From Bacillus sp. RO2 (GTDB lineage Bacteria > Bacillota > Bacilli > Bacillales > Bacillaceae_I): a DNA stretch of 64,000 nt. Shown one piece after another: positions 17,164 to 26,810 of this stretch (its first letter is position 1; every line of letters begins with the position of its first letter). The notes under the pieces were generated by a model that saw only the letters and a program-made list of their open reading frames with translations, was not told the DNA's origin and did not search any database. The stretch lies in NCBI RefSeq assembly GCF_012911845.1, contig NZ_JAAXCU010000046.1, forward strand, positions 1-64,000, given 5' to 3'. The position numbers and the translations under genes were made by a program.

Positions 17164-17905
17164 TTTACGGATTCAGCTGCCACTTTGGACAATCGCATTT
17201 AGCATTCTTTTGATGCCATTAACATTTAGTACTGTCCAGCTGATTGATCTAATGATACACAATTTTGATGCTTTTTTCGTGGTAAACGGATCAGAAACTT
17301 CTTTTAATTGGGGTATACTGTCCATTCAATTATTCTTCGTGAGTATCTTGTTACTTATCTCTTTCTATATTGCATTTTATTATAGATATAGAAAATATAA
17401 TCAGGAGAATCCTAGAGAAAAGCTGTACTTCTTTGTTTTTTACAAACCTGGTGAGATATTGGAAGATGATGAAATGCTTCAACAAGTATCAAAAAATGCC
17501 ACGAAAAAGGTTTACATACTTTTTGCAAATGCGCTTCCGGTACTTGTACTTTTGATGGTTATCCCTCTGCAGCGTTCAGTATTTATAATGGCCATACTGC
17601 TTGTTATAATCTTCCAGAACCTTCTTTTTTACATGGAAATTAATCTATATTATTCTGGCAATTATACATTCGCCACTAAAAGCAAAAAGACGGATCAAGA
17701 ACTCTCTAATGCTAATAAAAGAGTGGTTCGAGGCATTGTCATTGTTAGTCTTATTATTGTAGTTTTTTCTGTTGGTAGGCTTTTTCAGATTCACTCTAAT
17801 TCACAAAGTATACTTCCTCAGATGGAAGCTTGTATGGACGAGGGAGGTACCGCAGTTGTGGAAAGTGGCAACTTATGGAGCCTCATGAAATTCACATGCA
17901 AATAG
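17153..17905 (+). CDS. Multi-pass membrane protein paired with the XRE regulator
   Basis: I start at ATG 17153 (MENDLRIQLP), which has ggatgagg upstream inside the regulator gene. About 250 residues with five predicted membrane helices, a cytoplasmic loop rich in charged residues after the second (YYRYRKYNQENPREK), and a Cys-containing end. No known domain. HTH plus membrane-protein pairs in Firmicutes often sense membrane stress or antimicrobial peptides; here that is inference only. Confidence 0.8.
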   Translation: MENDLRIQLPLWTIAFSILLMPLTFSTVQLIDLMIHNFDAFFVVNGSETSFNWGILSIQLFFVSILLLISFYIAFYYRYRKYNQENPREKLYFFVFYKPGEILEDDEMLQQVSKNATKKVYILFANALPVLVLLMVIPLQRSVFIMAILLVIIFQNLLFYMEINLYYSGNYTFATKSKKTDQELSNANKRVVRGIVIVSLIIVVFSVGRLFQIHSNSQSILPQMEACMDEGGTAVVESGNLWSLMKFTCK

Positions 17906-17935
17906 GCATTGCTACGCGCAATGCCTTATTTTCTT
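17901..17935. terminator. Bidirectional terminator
   Basis: Stem aataggcattgc/gcaatgccttatt with one bulge, followed by tttctttt, between converging genes. Confidence 0.85.
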
Positions 17936-18615
17936 TCCAATATGCTTTTTATTTGATCTGTATACATCCTATCCAAACTTTCTGTTGTGTAATGAAAATT
18001 CTCCATGCTTGATTCTTTAGTTATCCCCATCTCTATTAAACGGGCATCAATTTTATTCAATATAAAGGTTGGATGTTCATCTTCATCTTCATAACCGCCA
18101 GCTTCATCATTCAAATCTATTTTCTTTCCATCAATGAGCTCGATCTTATAATAAAAATCCCCTTTACTGTGTGTGAATGGAATGTAATACCTGGCACCAC
18201 GGACACCAGCATCTACTTTGACCACGTCATGAAAGTCATACTCCTTCCCTTGTGGATGTAGGAATGAATGGTCAATGATTTTTTGATCTGTTATTACTGT
18301 AACCGAAGAAAAGATAATATAAAATCCAATAATATTAGTTACGATGAAGCTGATCCATAAAACTCTACGCTTTCTAGTGACCTGAGTTTTCTCCCTATAT
18401 TTCCTATAGAAAAAATATAAGAATATAAGAAATAAATAGAGAGCAATAATGATCATAAATCTAGAGGCAGGGTATTTAAATACCCATAACATATAATCCT
18501 CAGTTACAAAAACCAAGTATTGAAGATAACCTATTAAGCTGTATAGGAAAAAACTTAAAATTAGAACCACTAAACAGCCTAATAAGTAAACTAACGCTCG
18601 CCCTACTGTTTTCAT
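17926..18615 (-). CDS. Membrane protein of unknown function
   Basis: 229 residues: three membrane helices in the first 115 residues (VYLLGCLVVLILSFFLYSLIG, FMIIIALYLFLIFLYFF, LWISFIVTNIIGFYIIF), then an extracytoplasmic or cytoplasmic soluble part of about 110 residues with acidic patch GGYEDEDEH. The layout recalls membrane proteins with a bacterial PH-like C-terminal domain; not confirmed. Confidence 0.7.
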   Translation of the reverse strand: MKTVGRALVYLLGCLVVLILSFFLYSLIGYLQYLVFVTEDYMLWVFKYPASRFMIIIALYLFLIFLYFFYRKYREKTQVTRKRRVLWISFIVTNIIGFYIIFSSVTVITDQKIIDHSFLHPQGKEYDFHDVVKVDAGVRGARYYIPFTHSKGDFYYKIELIDGKKIDLNDEAGGYEDEDEHPTFILNKIDARLIEMGITKESSMENFHYTTESLDRMYTDQIKSILERK

Positions 18616-18649
18616 CTTTATTTCCCCACTTCTAATAAACTGCCCACAC

Positions 18650-19042
18650 TCAAGCCATAAAAAATTCTATAAGATTAGCAAAACCTTTAATCGCTCGATG
18701 AAACTGAAAAGAGCCTGCTACAATGATGCATGACATACCCATGCCACTGATTAACCCCGTTAATGATCGGAGGAAATTGTTGCTCACTCTCCAGCCTCGT
18801 AGCTGTGTATATCCATCTATAACCATTGGAAAGTTAAGGAGAACACCAACTACAAAAAGTTTAATAAACGAGACGTCTGCTGCTAGCCATAGTAATGGAA
18901 CCACAGCTAAGTACCCCAACAATATTGACATACATCTGTAGCACATAGGGAATTGCTTTCCCCTTATTACAAGTGAGCGCTCCTTTTTTCTATGACAAGG
19001 AAAAAAGCGTAAGGTGATTACGGCATCAAAATATTCTTTCAT
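18650..19042 (-). CDS. DUF2085 membrane protein
   Basis: 130 residues with the DUF2085 signature at the start: FFPCHRKKERSLVIRGKQFPMCYRC, i.e. CHR...MCYRC, followed by three membrane helices. The Cys/His set suggests metal binding, but no function is known. It follows the Cys-rich membrane-protein gene at 19055 by 12 bp on the same strand, probably one operon. Confidence 0.85.
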   Translation of the reverse strand: MKEYFDAVITLRFFPCHRKKERSLVIRGKQFPMCYRCMSILLGYLAVVPLLWLAADVSFIKLFVVGVLLNFPMVIDGYTQLRGWRVSNNFLRSLTGLISGMGMSCIIVAGSFQFHRAIKGFANLIEFFMA

Positions 19043-19054
19043 TTGCCCTTCCCC

Positions 19055-19339
19055 TTAGTTAAATGGATTGCAGTCACAGTCTGTGCAATCCATTCCGCTT
19101 GATTTGCCTGATGACATTGGAAATGGAATATCACAATAAAGACAATCCCATCCCCCGCTACTCCTATTCCTCCTATCTCGCCTTTTCATATAGTAATGGA
19201 TGCTCGCAAACAGTCCGATCATACTTAGTACAAGAAAAATGATACTAGCTATTAGCTCTGACGTTGAATTGGCTACGGCAATGCCATATATACTTCCTAT
19301 TGAAGTTATACATAGTAAAGCCCATAAAATAAAAATCAT
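19055..19339 (-). CDS. Small membrane protein with C-terminal Cys cluster
   Basis: I start at ATG 19339 (MIFILWALLC), which has agagggttg just upstream; the longer frame is not supported. 94 residues: two membrane helices, then RRDRRNRSSGG and a tail with WDCLYCDIPF and MDCTDCDC, a paired CxxC...CxxCxC arrangement that could bind Zn or an Fe-S cluster. First gene of a pair with the DUF2085 gene, which also carries a Cys/His motif. Family not recognised. Confidence 0.68.
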   Translation of the reverse strand: MIFILWALLCITSIGSIYGIAVANSTSELIASIIFLVLSMIGLFASIHYYMKRRDRRNRSSGGWDCLYCDIPFPMSSGKSSGMDCTDCDCNPFN

Positions 19340-19580
19340 TTGCAACCCTCTTTTGTTGTAAGTTAATTTGTTGAATACACATATACTCCACTCCATATAA
19401 TTCTTCCAACAACCTAAAAATCCTGCTTCTTTCTGTCGAATATGTATCTTTTTTCCTATTAATATAGGCACTACTCCAAGTCCTTCCGCTCATTTTGATA
19501 AAATCTATTCTGAAAGTGTTCCCTTTTCCGATAGAATAGATGGGGAGATATCTCCTAATTTATTCAAAAGGAGTGTTGAA

Positions 19581-21062
19581 ATGAGAAGGTTGGTGATTTT
19601 ATTGTTAGTAGCTTTGCTAGTTGTACCAGTATCCGTGAATGCCGGCACCATTGGTGGGAAAGACAATCCTGGTGGTGTGCCAGGTCAGTGGTATGTAGGT
19701 GATACACCAAATAATGTCGATCCGAACAAACCGGTTCTTGTATTTGTTCACGGAATTAATAGCTCATCAAAGACTTGGTGGGAAAACAATAATATGTATC
19801 AAACAGCCTTAAATAACGGATATGAAACAGCGTTCATCGATGTTCATCCCGATAAGAACATGTGGGACAATGGTGCTATCATCAATAGTCGAATCCGTGA
19901 TATATCCAATCATTTCAACCAAAAGAAGATAGTGATAGTTGCGCATAGCAAAGGCGGCATTGATGCACAAAACGCCCTTGTTCACTATGGAGCGCATCCT
20001 TATGTTTCTAATCTCATCACGCTATCCACCCCTCATTATGGATCGCAGCTGGCAGACCTTGCTTACAGTGGCTGGGCAAGCTGGCTTGCAAGTATTCTTG
20101 GTAGTAAAAATGATGCAACCTACTCGCTTCAAACTGGTTATATGAATAGCTACCGACCTCAAATGGATAATCATACAAATAGGAACCGCAATAAAATATA
20201 TACCCTAGCAGGAACCAGTTGGGGCGGGTTTGGATCTGCTCTTTATTGGGGTGGATTATACTTAAGTTCTTATGGATCTAATGATGGTGCGGTTACCGTC
20301 AATAATTCCCGTCTTACTTACAGTACCCAGGTTCGGGTAAGCAACTGGAACCATACCACAGTCCGTGAAGGAGGTACATTCCAATACTTCCGTCCATACC
20401 TTACAACTACTCAGACAGCCGGCTTTGCACTTGCCGAGGCAGCTGCAACAGTCGAACCAATGGAACAGGAGCCAATCAACATAAGTGCACTTCATCGTGG
20501 CGGTCAGTTCCAAAAAGAAGTGAAACAAACCTTTACAGTGGAGGAAAATGTACAAAAAATTGACCTAGATTGGCTGAGCGACAAGAAAACTAAAGATGTT
20601 GAAGTGATTAGTCCGTCCGGAAAGGTATATACGAATTTTGCCCATTCCATCGATCAGGAAATTTTTAAAGGCGGACACCACCATACGTTCCAAATCTCCT
20701 CCCCTGAACAAGGACAATGGACAGTAAAAGCGAAGAAAGATAAAGCTGCCTATTTAATGACCGTTGGCTTCCACACAGACCTTAATGAAGAGGTTGTTTT
20801 GGAAGATGCCACATTTGAACTGAAAAATAAAGGGCAAAAAGTAAAACATATGAAGGTAGATGTGAAAATTAATAAAGATGGTAAGGCGAAAGCAGACTTC
20901 GGGATGAAGGTTGCCAATAAAGGTAAGGTAGACGTGGACTTCAAAGAGGTAGGCGTCTACACTATTACGCTTGATGTGAAAGGTACCACAAAAGACGGAA
21001 ATCCATTTGAACGAACAATCGTGAAATCCGTTTATGTAGATAAGAACGGCAATAGATATTGA
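19581..21062 (+). CDS. Secreted lipase/esterase with C-terminal accessory domain
   Basis: 493 residues. Signal peptide about residues 1-21 (LVILLLVALLVVPVSVNAG). Catalytic alpha/beta-hydrolase domain about 50-300: VLVFVHGINSSSKTWW (oxyanion), nucleophile elbow IVIVAHSKGG with Ser123, and His in VSNWNHTTV. AHSKGG instead of the AHSMGG of Bacillus LipA-type lipases is also seen in polyhydroxyalkanoate depolymerase-type esterases. Residues about 310-490 form a beta-rich domain with repeated Lys-rich strands. Exported; substrate could be lipid or polyester. Single gene between its own promoter region and terminator. Confidence 0.85.
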   Translation: MRRLVILLLVALLVVPVSVNAGTIGGKDNPGGVPGQWYVGDTPNNVDPNKPVLVFVHGINSSSKTWWENNNMYQTALNNGYETAFIDVHPDKNMWDNGAIINSRIRDISNHFNQKKIVIVAHSKGGIDAQNALVHYGAHPYVSNLITLSTPHYGSQLADLAYSGWASWLASILGSKNDATYSLQTGYMNSYRPQMDNHTNRNRNKIYTLAGTSWGGFGSALYWGGLYLSSYGSNDGAVTVNNSRLTYSTQVRVSNWNHTTVREGGTFQYFRPYLTTTQTAGFALAEAAATVEPMEQEPINISALHRGGQFQKEVKQTFTVEENVQKIDLDWLSDKKTKDVEVISPSGKVYTNFAHSIDQEIFKGGHHHTFQISSPEQGQWTVKAKKDKAAYLMTVGFHTDLNEEVVLEDATFELKNKGQKVKHMKVDVKINKDGKAKADFGMKVANKGKVDVDFKEVGVYTITLDVKGTTKDGNPFERTIVKSVYVDKNGNRY

Positions 21063-21067
21063 TTTGC

Positions 21068-21101
21068 AAAGTGCTCTCCCTTTATGGGAGAGCACTTTTC
21101 A
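21068..21101. terminator. Bidirectional terminator
   Basis: Perfect 13-bp stem aaagtgctctccc/gggagagcacttt with tttat loop, between converging lipase and DUF4306 genes. Confidence 0.94.
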
Positions 21102-21103
21102 CA

Positions 21104-21568
21104 TCAGTCTAATTGTACTTTTCTAAATTGAAGGAATACTGCTAGAGCAATAAGTAAAGTTCCGATTAATACTTGTGACATCATAAAAACTTTTGCTCCA
21201 GAAGTTGGAGACCCGGATATCAATCCCGCTCCAGATAGTAAACAAACACCAAGAATACTCATAAATATGTTCAGTTTTACTCCAGGCTGCAGTAATTTCT
21301 GACCAATTACAAAGACTATATAAATAAAACTTAGCATCATGATAACTGGAAAAATGGGCTTGAATTTAATAGAGTAAACGAAGTAATCTAGTTGAGATAT
21401 ATTTCCCCTCTCTACTTCCCCATCATTTAACCAGGATGTAATAACTGCCGTATGTTTCCATTCGAACGAATTATCTACCAACTCGCTCCCTTCATACCAA
21501 GAAGCGAAAGTGGCGATGCAGAAAAACATAATGGCCAAGCCGAATGGAATGGTTCTTCTATAACTCAT
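21104..21568 (-). CDS. DUF4306 (YjdJ-like) membrane protein
   Basis: 154 residues, four membrane helices. The N-terminal FASWYEGSELVDNSFEWKHTAV and the following DYFVYSIKFKPIFPVIMMLS resemble B. subtilis YjdJ as I recall it. No known function. Single gene. Confidence 0.78.
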   Translation of the reverse strand: MSYRRTIPFGLAIMFFCIATFASWYEGSELVDNSFEWKHTAVITSWLNDGEVERGNISQLDYFVYSIKFKPIFPVIMMLSFIYIVFVIGQKLLQPGVKLNIFMSILGVCLLSGAGLISGSPTSGAKVFMMSQVLIGTLLIALAVFLQFRKVQLD

Positions 21569-21691
21569 TTAATCTCCCTCCTAAAACAATTCTCTATTAA
21601 AATGAACGAATCTGAAAATGAAAAAGTTTCAATTGATCAGTTTAATTATTTTTACCACAGGGAACTACTACAACATTGAGGAGGTTCACCT

Positions 21692-22411
21692 ATGAAAAAA
21701 ACAATCATCTATACTGCCGCCTTAATTGTGGTTGCTCTTTTAGGGGCAGGACTTTATAGTGGCTATCAAGATAATACACAAACAAATAAATCTAAACATT
21801 CACCAAAGACTATGGTCACACTAGGTGATTCCTTGACTTATGGAGTCGGTGACAAGTCCGGTGAAGGATACGTTGAAAATTTGGAGAAGCTGATCCAAGA
21901 AGAAAAAGAGACAAATGTTAAATTGAAAAACTACGGTATCCCTGGACAAGAATCAGACGGTGTTGTAAAGCAAGTAAAGCTTACTAACATTCAGAAGGAC
22001 ATCCGAAACGCTGATTATATCATTCTCTTTATTGGCACCAATGATCTCATCCAAAGCAATGGTGGCGACTTAAAAGGAATCAATGAAGAAAAAATCAAAA
22101 AAGGCGCTGTGGAATACGAGAAGAACATACAAGATATCGTTAAGACAATCCGTCAAGAAAATCAAGACGTTCCGATATTATTTCTCGGGTTATACAATTC
22201 CTATCCAGATTCTGCTGAACACGAAAGTATCATTGATGAGTGGAACACAAATAGTCAAAGGTTGGTGAATGACTATGAACGCATAAAATTTATTTCCACT
22301 AATGATCTTTTTAACGAAAAATCAAAGGAGTATTTCAGTGATTCCTTGCATCCTAATGAAAAGGGATATGATTTGATTACTAAGAAGATTATCGATGAAT
22401 ATGATTTTTAA
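21692..22411 (+). CDS. SGNH/GDSL lipase-acylhydrolase, extracytoplasmic
   Basis: 239 residues: N-terminal signal-anchor (IIYTAALIVVALLGAGLYSG), then an SGNH hydrolase: block I TLGDSLTYGVG (Ser), block II NYGIPGQ (Gly), block III IGTNDL (Asn), block V DSLHPNEKGY (Asp, His). Complete catalytic set, resembling B. subtilis YpmR. Likely acts at the cell surface on an ester such as a lipid or acetylated polymer. gaggaggttc precedes the ATG. Confidence 0.92.
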   Translation: MKKTIIYTAALIVVALLGAGLYSGYQDNTQTNKSKHSPKTMVTLGDSLTYGVGDKSGEGYVENLEKLIQEEKETNVKLKNYGIPGQESDGVVKQVKLTNIQKDIRNADYIILFIGTNDLIQSNGGDLKGINEEKIKKGAVEYEKNIQDIVKTIRQENQDVPILFLGLYNSYPDSAEHESIIDEWNTNSQRLVNDYERIKFISTNDLFNEKSKEYFSDSLHPNEKGYDLITKKIIDEYDF

Positions 22412-22417
22412 CAGTGC

Positions 22418-22443
22418 AAACGCTCAGGTTTGAGCGTTTTTTA
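22418..22443 (+). terminator. Intrinsic terminator
   Basis: Stem aaacgctca/tgagcgttt with 4-nt loop and T6 tail. Confidence 0.92.
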
Positions 22444-22455
22444 ATTAGTGTTCAT

Positions 22456-23196
22456 TCATACTAAGAGGTCCCCAACATTGTCAATAGTGTAGCAGTCCCC
22501 TTCTGTTACTAATTGATTTAACAAGTAAACATGCCCTACCCCATATATGACTAATAAACGATCATTTTCGCAGGTTAGACTTTTTATGTTTTTATAGATT
22601 AGTAAATTACGATAATACCAATAATTTGCGACCCAATTAGCTCCAATTGGATTGTCATTCTCTCCTATCAACGCAATATCCATATATAGCTGATGGCTCT
22701 TCCTCACTTGTTCAGTCCCATTCAAAAATAATAGAAACTCCCCAATAGTTGAGGTGTAAGATTTTTCATTGGCTTCTCCTATCATTTTTTCTATATCCAT
22801 AAATATTTGCCTGGATTTTTGTGTTTCATGCTTTTGCATGTACCCGAATATATCTGGTACACCTTCTTCTTCGTTCCAATCTACTGCATATACATTTGAG
22901 TGACCTAACTCTTTCGCTAATTGAAATCCGATTTGATGTCGTTCATTAGCAGATATCTTAATGTTTCCTTCTAAGTATTTTTGGTATTCGTCTGTTAATC
23001 TGGAGTGATACTTTAACGGATATTCCAATACTATTTTTGTAGGAGCATATTCTTTTAGACAAGTTATAACTTTGTCTATCTCCAGTTTTTTACTTTGAGA
23101 AAAAATGTCCAACTCTTCCGTTTTTCCATAGTCTTGAACCGCAGACTTTTCAAAATGATCGGTACCTAATAACATGATAGAAGGTTTATTGATCAT
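22456..23196 (-). CDS. DUF5694 (TraB/GumN-like) protein
   Basis: 246 residues beginning IMLLGTDHFEKS, with the later WVANYWYYRNLLIYKNI and the end VIYGVGHVYLL: the G-T-x-H/GxGH pattern of the DUF5694 group, related to TraB/ChaN-like proteins. No signal peptide. Function unknown; the conserved His and Glu residues suggest a hydrolase or metal site. Starts 11 bp inside the upstream NUDIX gene, so coupled to it. Confidence 0.8.
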   Translation of the reverse strand: MINKPSIMLLGTDHFEKSAVQDYGKTEELDIFSQSKKLEIDKVITCLKEYAPTKIVLEYPLKYHSRLTDEYQKYLEGNIKISANERHQIGFQLAKELGHSNVYAVDWNEEEGVPDIFGYMQKHETQKSRQIFMDIEKMIGEANEKSYTSTIGEFLLFLNGTEQVRKSHQLYMDIALIGENDNPIGANWVANYWYYRNLLIYKNIKSLTCENDRLLVIYGVGHVYLLNQLVTEGDCYTIDNVGDLLV

Positions 23197-23611
23197 CGAA
23201 TTGCTCCGTAATTTTATTATTTTTCAGCCCGAATTTTTTTATAGTTTCAATGTCCTCAGGATATGTATGTTCAATTTTCTCAAGTTCAGTGATAGATTTC
23301 CATCCTACTTCAATGATGGTGTTATCTGGATCATCTATCCCCATACTCTCTCCCATTTTTTCTACTTTAAAGTAATGAGTTAGAATTTCATAATCCTTCA
23401 TAACTTTTTCTTTTATTAAAAGTTTTTCCAAGATAACAACCCTATATCCTGTTTCTTCCATCACTTCTCTAATACAACACTCCTCTGGTGTTTCACCAGT
23501 TTCTATGCCCCCAGATGGCAAAGCCCACCCCACATTATCATTTGCTCTCACCATAAGCACTTCATTCTTGTCATTTATGCATACTCCAGCTGAACCAAGC
23601 CACTTTTTCAT
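23186..23611 (-). CDS. NUDIX hydrolase
   Basis: 141 residues. A full Nudix box is visible: GGIETGETPEECC then IREVMEETGY, matching GX5EX7REUXEEXGU. It would cleave a nucleoside diphosphate linked to another moiety. Lies 21 bp behind the Nif3 gene and overlaps the DUF5694 gene, forming a three-gene unit Nif3-NUDIX-DUF5694. Confidence 0.92.
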   Translation of the reverse strand: MKKWLGSAGVCINDKNEVLMVRANDNVGWALPSGGIETGETPEECCIREVMEETGYRVVILEKLLIKEKVMKDYEILTHYFKVEKMGESMGIDDPDNTIIEVGWKSITELEKIEHTYPEDIETIKKFGLKNNKITEQFDDQ

Positions 23612-23632
23612 AAGATATTTGCCTCACCTTCT

Positions 23633-24394
23633 TTATACGTGATTCAATTCAAAATGTTCTTCCTTCAACTCAAGCAGGGAAATCCCTTCGTCCGTTTCTT
23701 TCACTCTCTTGGCCAAACTCTCCACACCAAAAATCTCCGTAAAGGTATGACTTCCAACAAGTAGATTTACACCTGCAAACTTAGCATATTGAATGGTATA
23801 TAAACTTGCCTCTCCAGTTATGTATGTATCGCACCCTTGTTCCAAAGCAAATTTAATTTGATCAGTTGAATGTCCTGCTCCAGTCAATACACCTACTTTC
23901 TTTACCTTGTTCCCATGGTTTTTCCACGCTCTTACAGGCTCGTCCAGTTCATTTCTCATTTTTTCTACAAGTTGTTCGAAACTTTTAGCTTCGTTAAACT
24001 CACCTATACCAGGTACACTAGAGTGCTTGTATTCAGAAAAACGTATGAAATTATCAATACCAATTTTATTCATCAATGAAGTACACGTACCGAACTCAAT
24101 GTAGTCTAGTGGACCATGTATCCAGAAATGACTGATGTTATAATCTTTTAACCTCTTAATACATTCATCTTTCAATCCATAAATAAAACCCCATGCGTCA
24201 TGATGGGTTATGATTAAGTCAACCTTTGCTTCTTTTGCCTGTTCAATCACTTCAATTGAAAGGTTGGTTGAAAATCCAATCGTCTTTATGGTGTTATTGG
24301 ATGTGTTGGTAAACCCGTAATCGTCATCGAATTCTTCTAATAATTCTCTAGGAAAAAGCTCATTGATAATGGCGTTAAATTTTGTGATGTCCAT
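23633..24394 (-). CDS. Nif3-like dinuclear metal centre protein
   Basis: 253 residues of the NIF3/YqfO family. Metal-ligand motifs: DLIITHHDAWGF (two His), and the C-terminal LLVGSHTFTEIFGVESLA (His and Glu). It lacks the PII-like insert of B. subtilis YqfO, so it is the short form. Usually a hexameric ring; possibly a GTP cyclohydrolase-like or nucleotide hydrolase, unproven. First gene of the unit with NUDIX and DUF5694. Confidence 0.9.
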   Translation of the reverse strand: MDITKFNAIINELFPRELLEEFDDDYGFTNTSNNTIKTIGFSTNLSIEVIEQAKEAKVDLIITHHDAWGFIYGLKDECIKRLKDYNISHFWIHGPLDYIEFGTCTSLMNKIGIDNFIRFSEYKHSSVPGIGEFNEAKSFEQLVEKMRNELDEPVRAWKNHGNKVKKVGVLTGAGHSTDQIKFALEQGCDTYITGEASLYTIQYAKFAGVNLLVGSHTFTEIFGVESLAKRVKETDEGISLLELKEEHFELNHV

Positions 24395-24685
24395 AATTCC
24401 CTCCCAGTAGTCAGCATACTAACATTTCATTAATACCAATTATTTCAAATCACAATCATTAACTCAATACTTATTTTCCAATTAAGTCCAAACAAGTCAA
24501 ATAGACTGCTTGGATTAACAACTCTATATCTATTTTATGAACATAAATCTACAAATCTTTTCCATTGGGAAATTAAATGCTTTTTGATGCTATTATTTCA
24601 GTCTTTTATTCTGAATTTTCCCAATATAAATTTTTCTTTTAATATGTTAAATTATTCATGTGTTACCAATTGAGAGGAGATGAGC

Positions 24686-26623
24686 ATGAGGATGAAGAAA
24701 AAGGGTCAATCTAAGAAAGTGTTTTTATCCGTTTTATCAGCTGCAACTATTCTATCAACTGTTGCGCTAAGCAGTCCATCAACTGGGGGAGCAAGCAACT
24801 TTGAATTAGATTTCAAAGGAGTTAGCCAGATTACAGATAAGAAAGCAGTTTCTAAAAACGGAAAATTAGGTGAAGCTTCTTTTCTAGCAAATACAGAAAA
24901 TGTTAAAATCCCAAAAGGCCTGAAAAAGAAGCTTGAAGTCGTGCCAAAAGACAATAGCCTGTACATTGTGCAGTTTGATGGTCCTATTTTAGAAGAAACG
25001 AGAAAAGAGTTGGAATCTACTGGTGCAACGATTGTAGATTACATACCGGACTATGCTTACATTGTGGAATACAAAGGTGATGTTGCGAAGGCAACAAACG
25101 GCATCGCTCACTTAGAATCAGTAGAGCCGTATTTGCCTCTTTATAAAGTAGATCCACTATTATTTACAAAAGGTGCTTCTGCTTTAGTAAAAGCTGTTGC
25201 ACTTGACGCAAAACAAAATAACAAGGAAATGAACTTCAAAGGCATAGACGAACTTATTGATTATGCCGCAAATAATAACGTACTCTATATTTCCCCAAGA
25301 CCAGAATATACAGTGTTAAATGATGTAGCGAGAGGGATTGTTAAAGCCGATGTTGCCCAGAGCAGCTATGGGTTATACGGGCAAGGTCAAACAGTTGCTG
25401 TTGCGGATACAGGACTTGATACTGGCCGTAACGACAGCTCCATGCATGAAGCTTTCCGCGGTAAAATCACCGCATTATATGCTCTAGGAAGAACGAATAA
25501 TTCCGATGATCCGAATGGTCACGGTACTCACGTTGCCGGATCTGTTCTTGGAAATGGGACAAGCAATAAAGGAATGGCACCACAAGCAAACTTAGTATTT
25601 CAATCCATCATGGATAGCGGCGGTGGATTGGGAGGCCTTCCATCTAACCTGAGTACATTGTTTAGCCAAGCGTACAGTGCTGGAGCAAGAATTCATACGA
25701 ACTCATGGGGTGCTGCGGTAAACGGTGCTTACACGACTGATTCCAGAAATGTCGATGACTATGTTCGTAAGAATGATATGGCGGTCCTTTTTGCAGCTGG
25801 GAATGAAGGTCCAGGCAGCAGTACTGTTAATGCACCAGGTACCGCGAAAAATGCCATTACTGTAGGAGCAACAGAGAATTATCGTCCAAGCTTTGGATCA
25901 TATGCGGACAACATCAATGATGTTGCACAATTCTCTTCCCGTGGACCGACTCGTGACGGTCGTATCAAGCCGGACGTAATGGCTCCAGGAACATTTATCT
26001 TATCAGCACGATCTTCCCTTGCACCGGATTCTTCTTTCTGGGCAAATCATGACAGCAAATATGCATACATGGGCGGAACTTCCATGGCAACACCGATTGT
26101 TGCTGGAAACGTGGCACAATTACGCGAGCATTTTATCAAAAACAGAGGCATCACACCTAAGCCATCCCTATTGAAGGCAGCTTTGATTGCTGGTGCAACG
26201 GATGTGGGTCTTGGCTTCCCGAACGGCAACCAAGGCTGGGGCCGTGTAACATTGGATAAGTCCTTAAACACATCATTTGTGAACGAGACAACCTCTCTGT
26301 CCACAAGCCAGAAGGCAACATATTCCTTCACAGCAACTGCAGGCAAACCACTTAAGATTTCTCTAGTTTGGTCTGATGCTCCTGCAAGCACATCTGCTTC
26401 TGTAACGCTGGTGAATGATCTTGACTTAGTAATTACTGCTCCAAACGGAACTCAGTATGTAGGAAACGACTTTACGGCTCCTTACAATAATAATTGGGAC
26501 GGCCGTAATAACGTAGAAAACGTATTCGTTAATGCACCACAAAGTGGGACATATACGGTAGAGGTTCAGGCATACAATGTACCTCAAGGACCACAGGCGT
26601 TTTCATTGGCGATTGTGAACTAA
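24686..26623 (+). CDS. KP-43-like subtilisin-family alkaline protease, secreted
   Basis: Start at ATG 24686 (MRMKKKGQ), the one with proper spacing from gagaggag; 645 residues. Signal peptide about 1-37, propeptide to about 211, mature enzyme beginning NDVARGIVKADVAQ. The triad is visible: Asp in VAVADTGLDTG (mature 30), His in DPNGHGTHVAG (68), Ser in YMGGTSMATPIVAG (255). A C-terminal jelly-roll domain of about 120 residues carries NDLDLVITAPNG. Mature part is nearly that of the oxidatively stable KP-43 family from memory. 290 bp upstream holds no gene; terminator at 26641. Confidence 0.95.
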   Translation: MRMKKKGQSKKVFLSVLSAATILSTVALSSPSTGGASNFELDFKGVSQITDKKAVSKNGKLGEASFLANTENVKIPKGLKKKLEVVPKDNSLYIVQFDGPILEETRKELESTGATIVDYIPDYAYIVEYKGDVAKATNGIAHLESVEPYLPLYKVDPLLFTKGASALVKAVALDAKQNNKEMNFKGIDELIDYAANNNVLYISPRPEYTVLNDVARGIVKADVAQSSYGLYGQGQTVAVADTGLDTGRNDSSMHEAFRGKITALYALGRTNNSDDPNGHGTHVAGSVLGNGTSNKGMAPQANLVFQSIMDSGGGLGGLPSNLSTLFSQAYSAGARIHTNSWGAAVNGAYTTDSRNVDDYVRKNDMAVLFAAGNEGPGSSTVNAPGTAKNAITVGATENYRPSFGSYADNINDVAQFSSRGPTRDGRIKPDVMAPGTFILSARSSLAPDSSFWANHDSKYAYMGGTSMATPIVAGNVAQLREHFIKNRGITPKPSLLKAALIAGATDVGLGFPNGNQGWGRVTLDKSLNTSFVNETTSLSTSQKATYSFTATAGKPLKISLVWSDAPASTSASVTLVNDLDLVITAPNGTQYVGNDFTAPYNNNWDGRNNVENVFVNAPQSGTYTVEVQAYNVPQGPQAFSLAIVN

Positions 26624-26640
26624 AATTGATTTTTGGATAG

Positions 26641-26687
26641 ACCACTGTGACCGAGAGTTTGAGGACTTTCGGGTGCGGTGGTTTTTC
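26641..26687 (+). terminator. Intrinsic terminator of the protease gene
   Basis: Outer arms accac/gtggt and inner arms ccgagagt/actttcgg (one G-U) form a long hairpin ending in ttttt. Confidence 0.82.
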
Positions 26688-26810
26688 GTTGATTTTAGGG
26701 GGAGGTTGGATAGGCTGAATTGCATAGCTGCTCATTGGATAGTTGTTTTGTCCTTATGTACCCTGAAAGTGTCCGCTTTGGCTGAAGTATAAGCTTAAAT
26801 CATGGTAATT

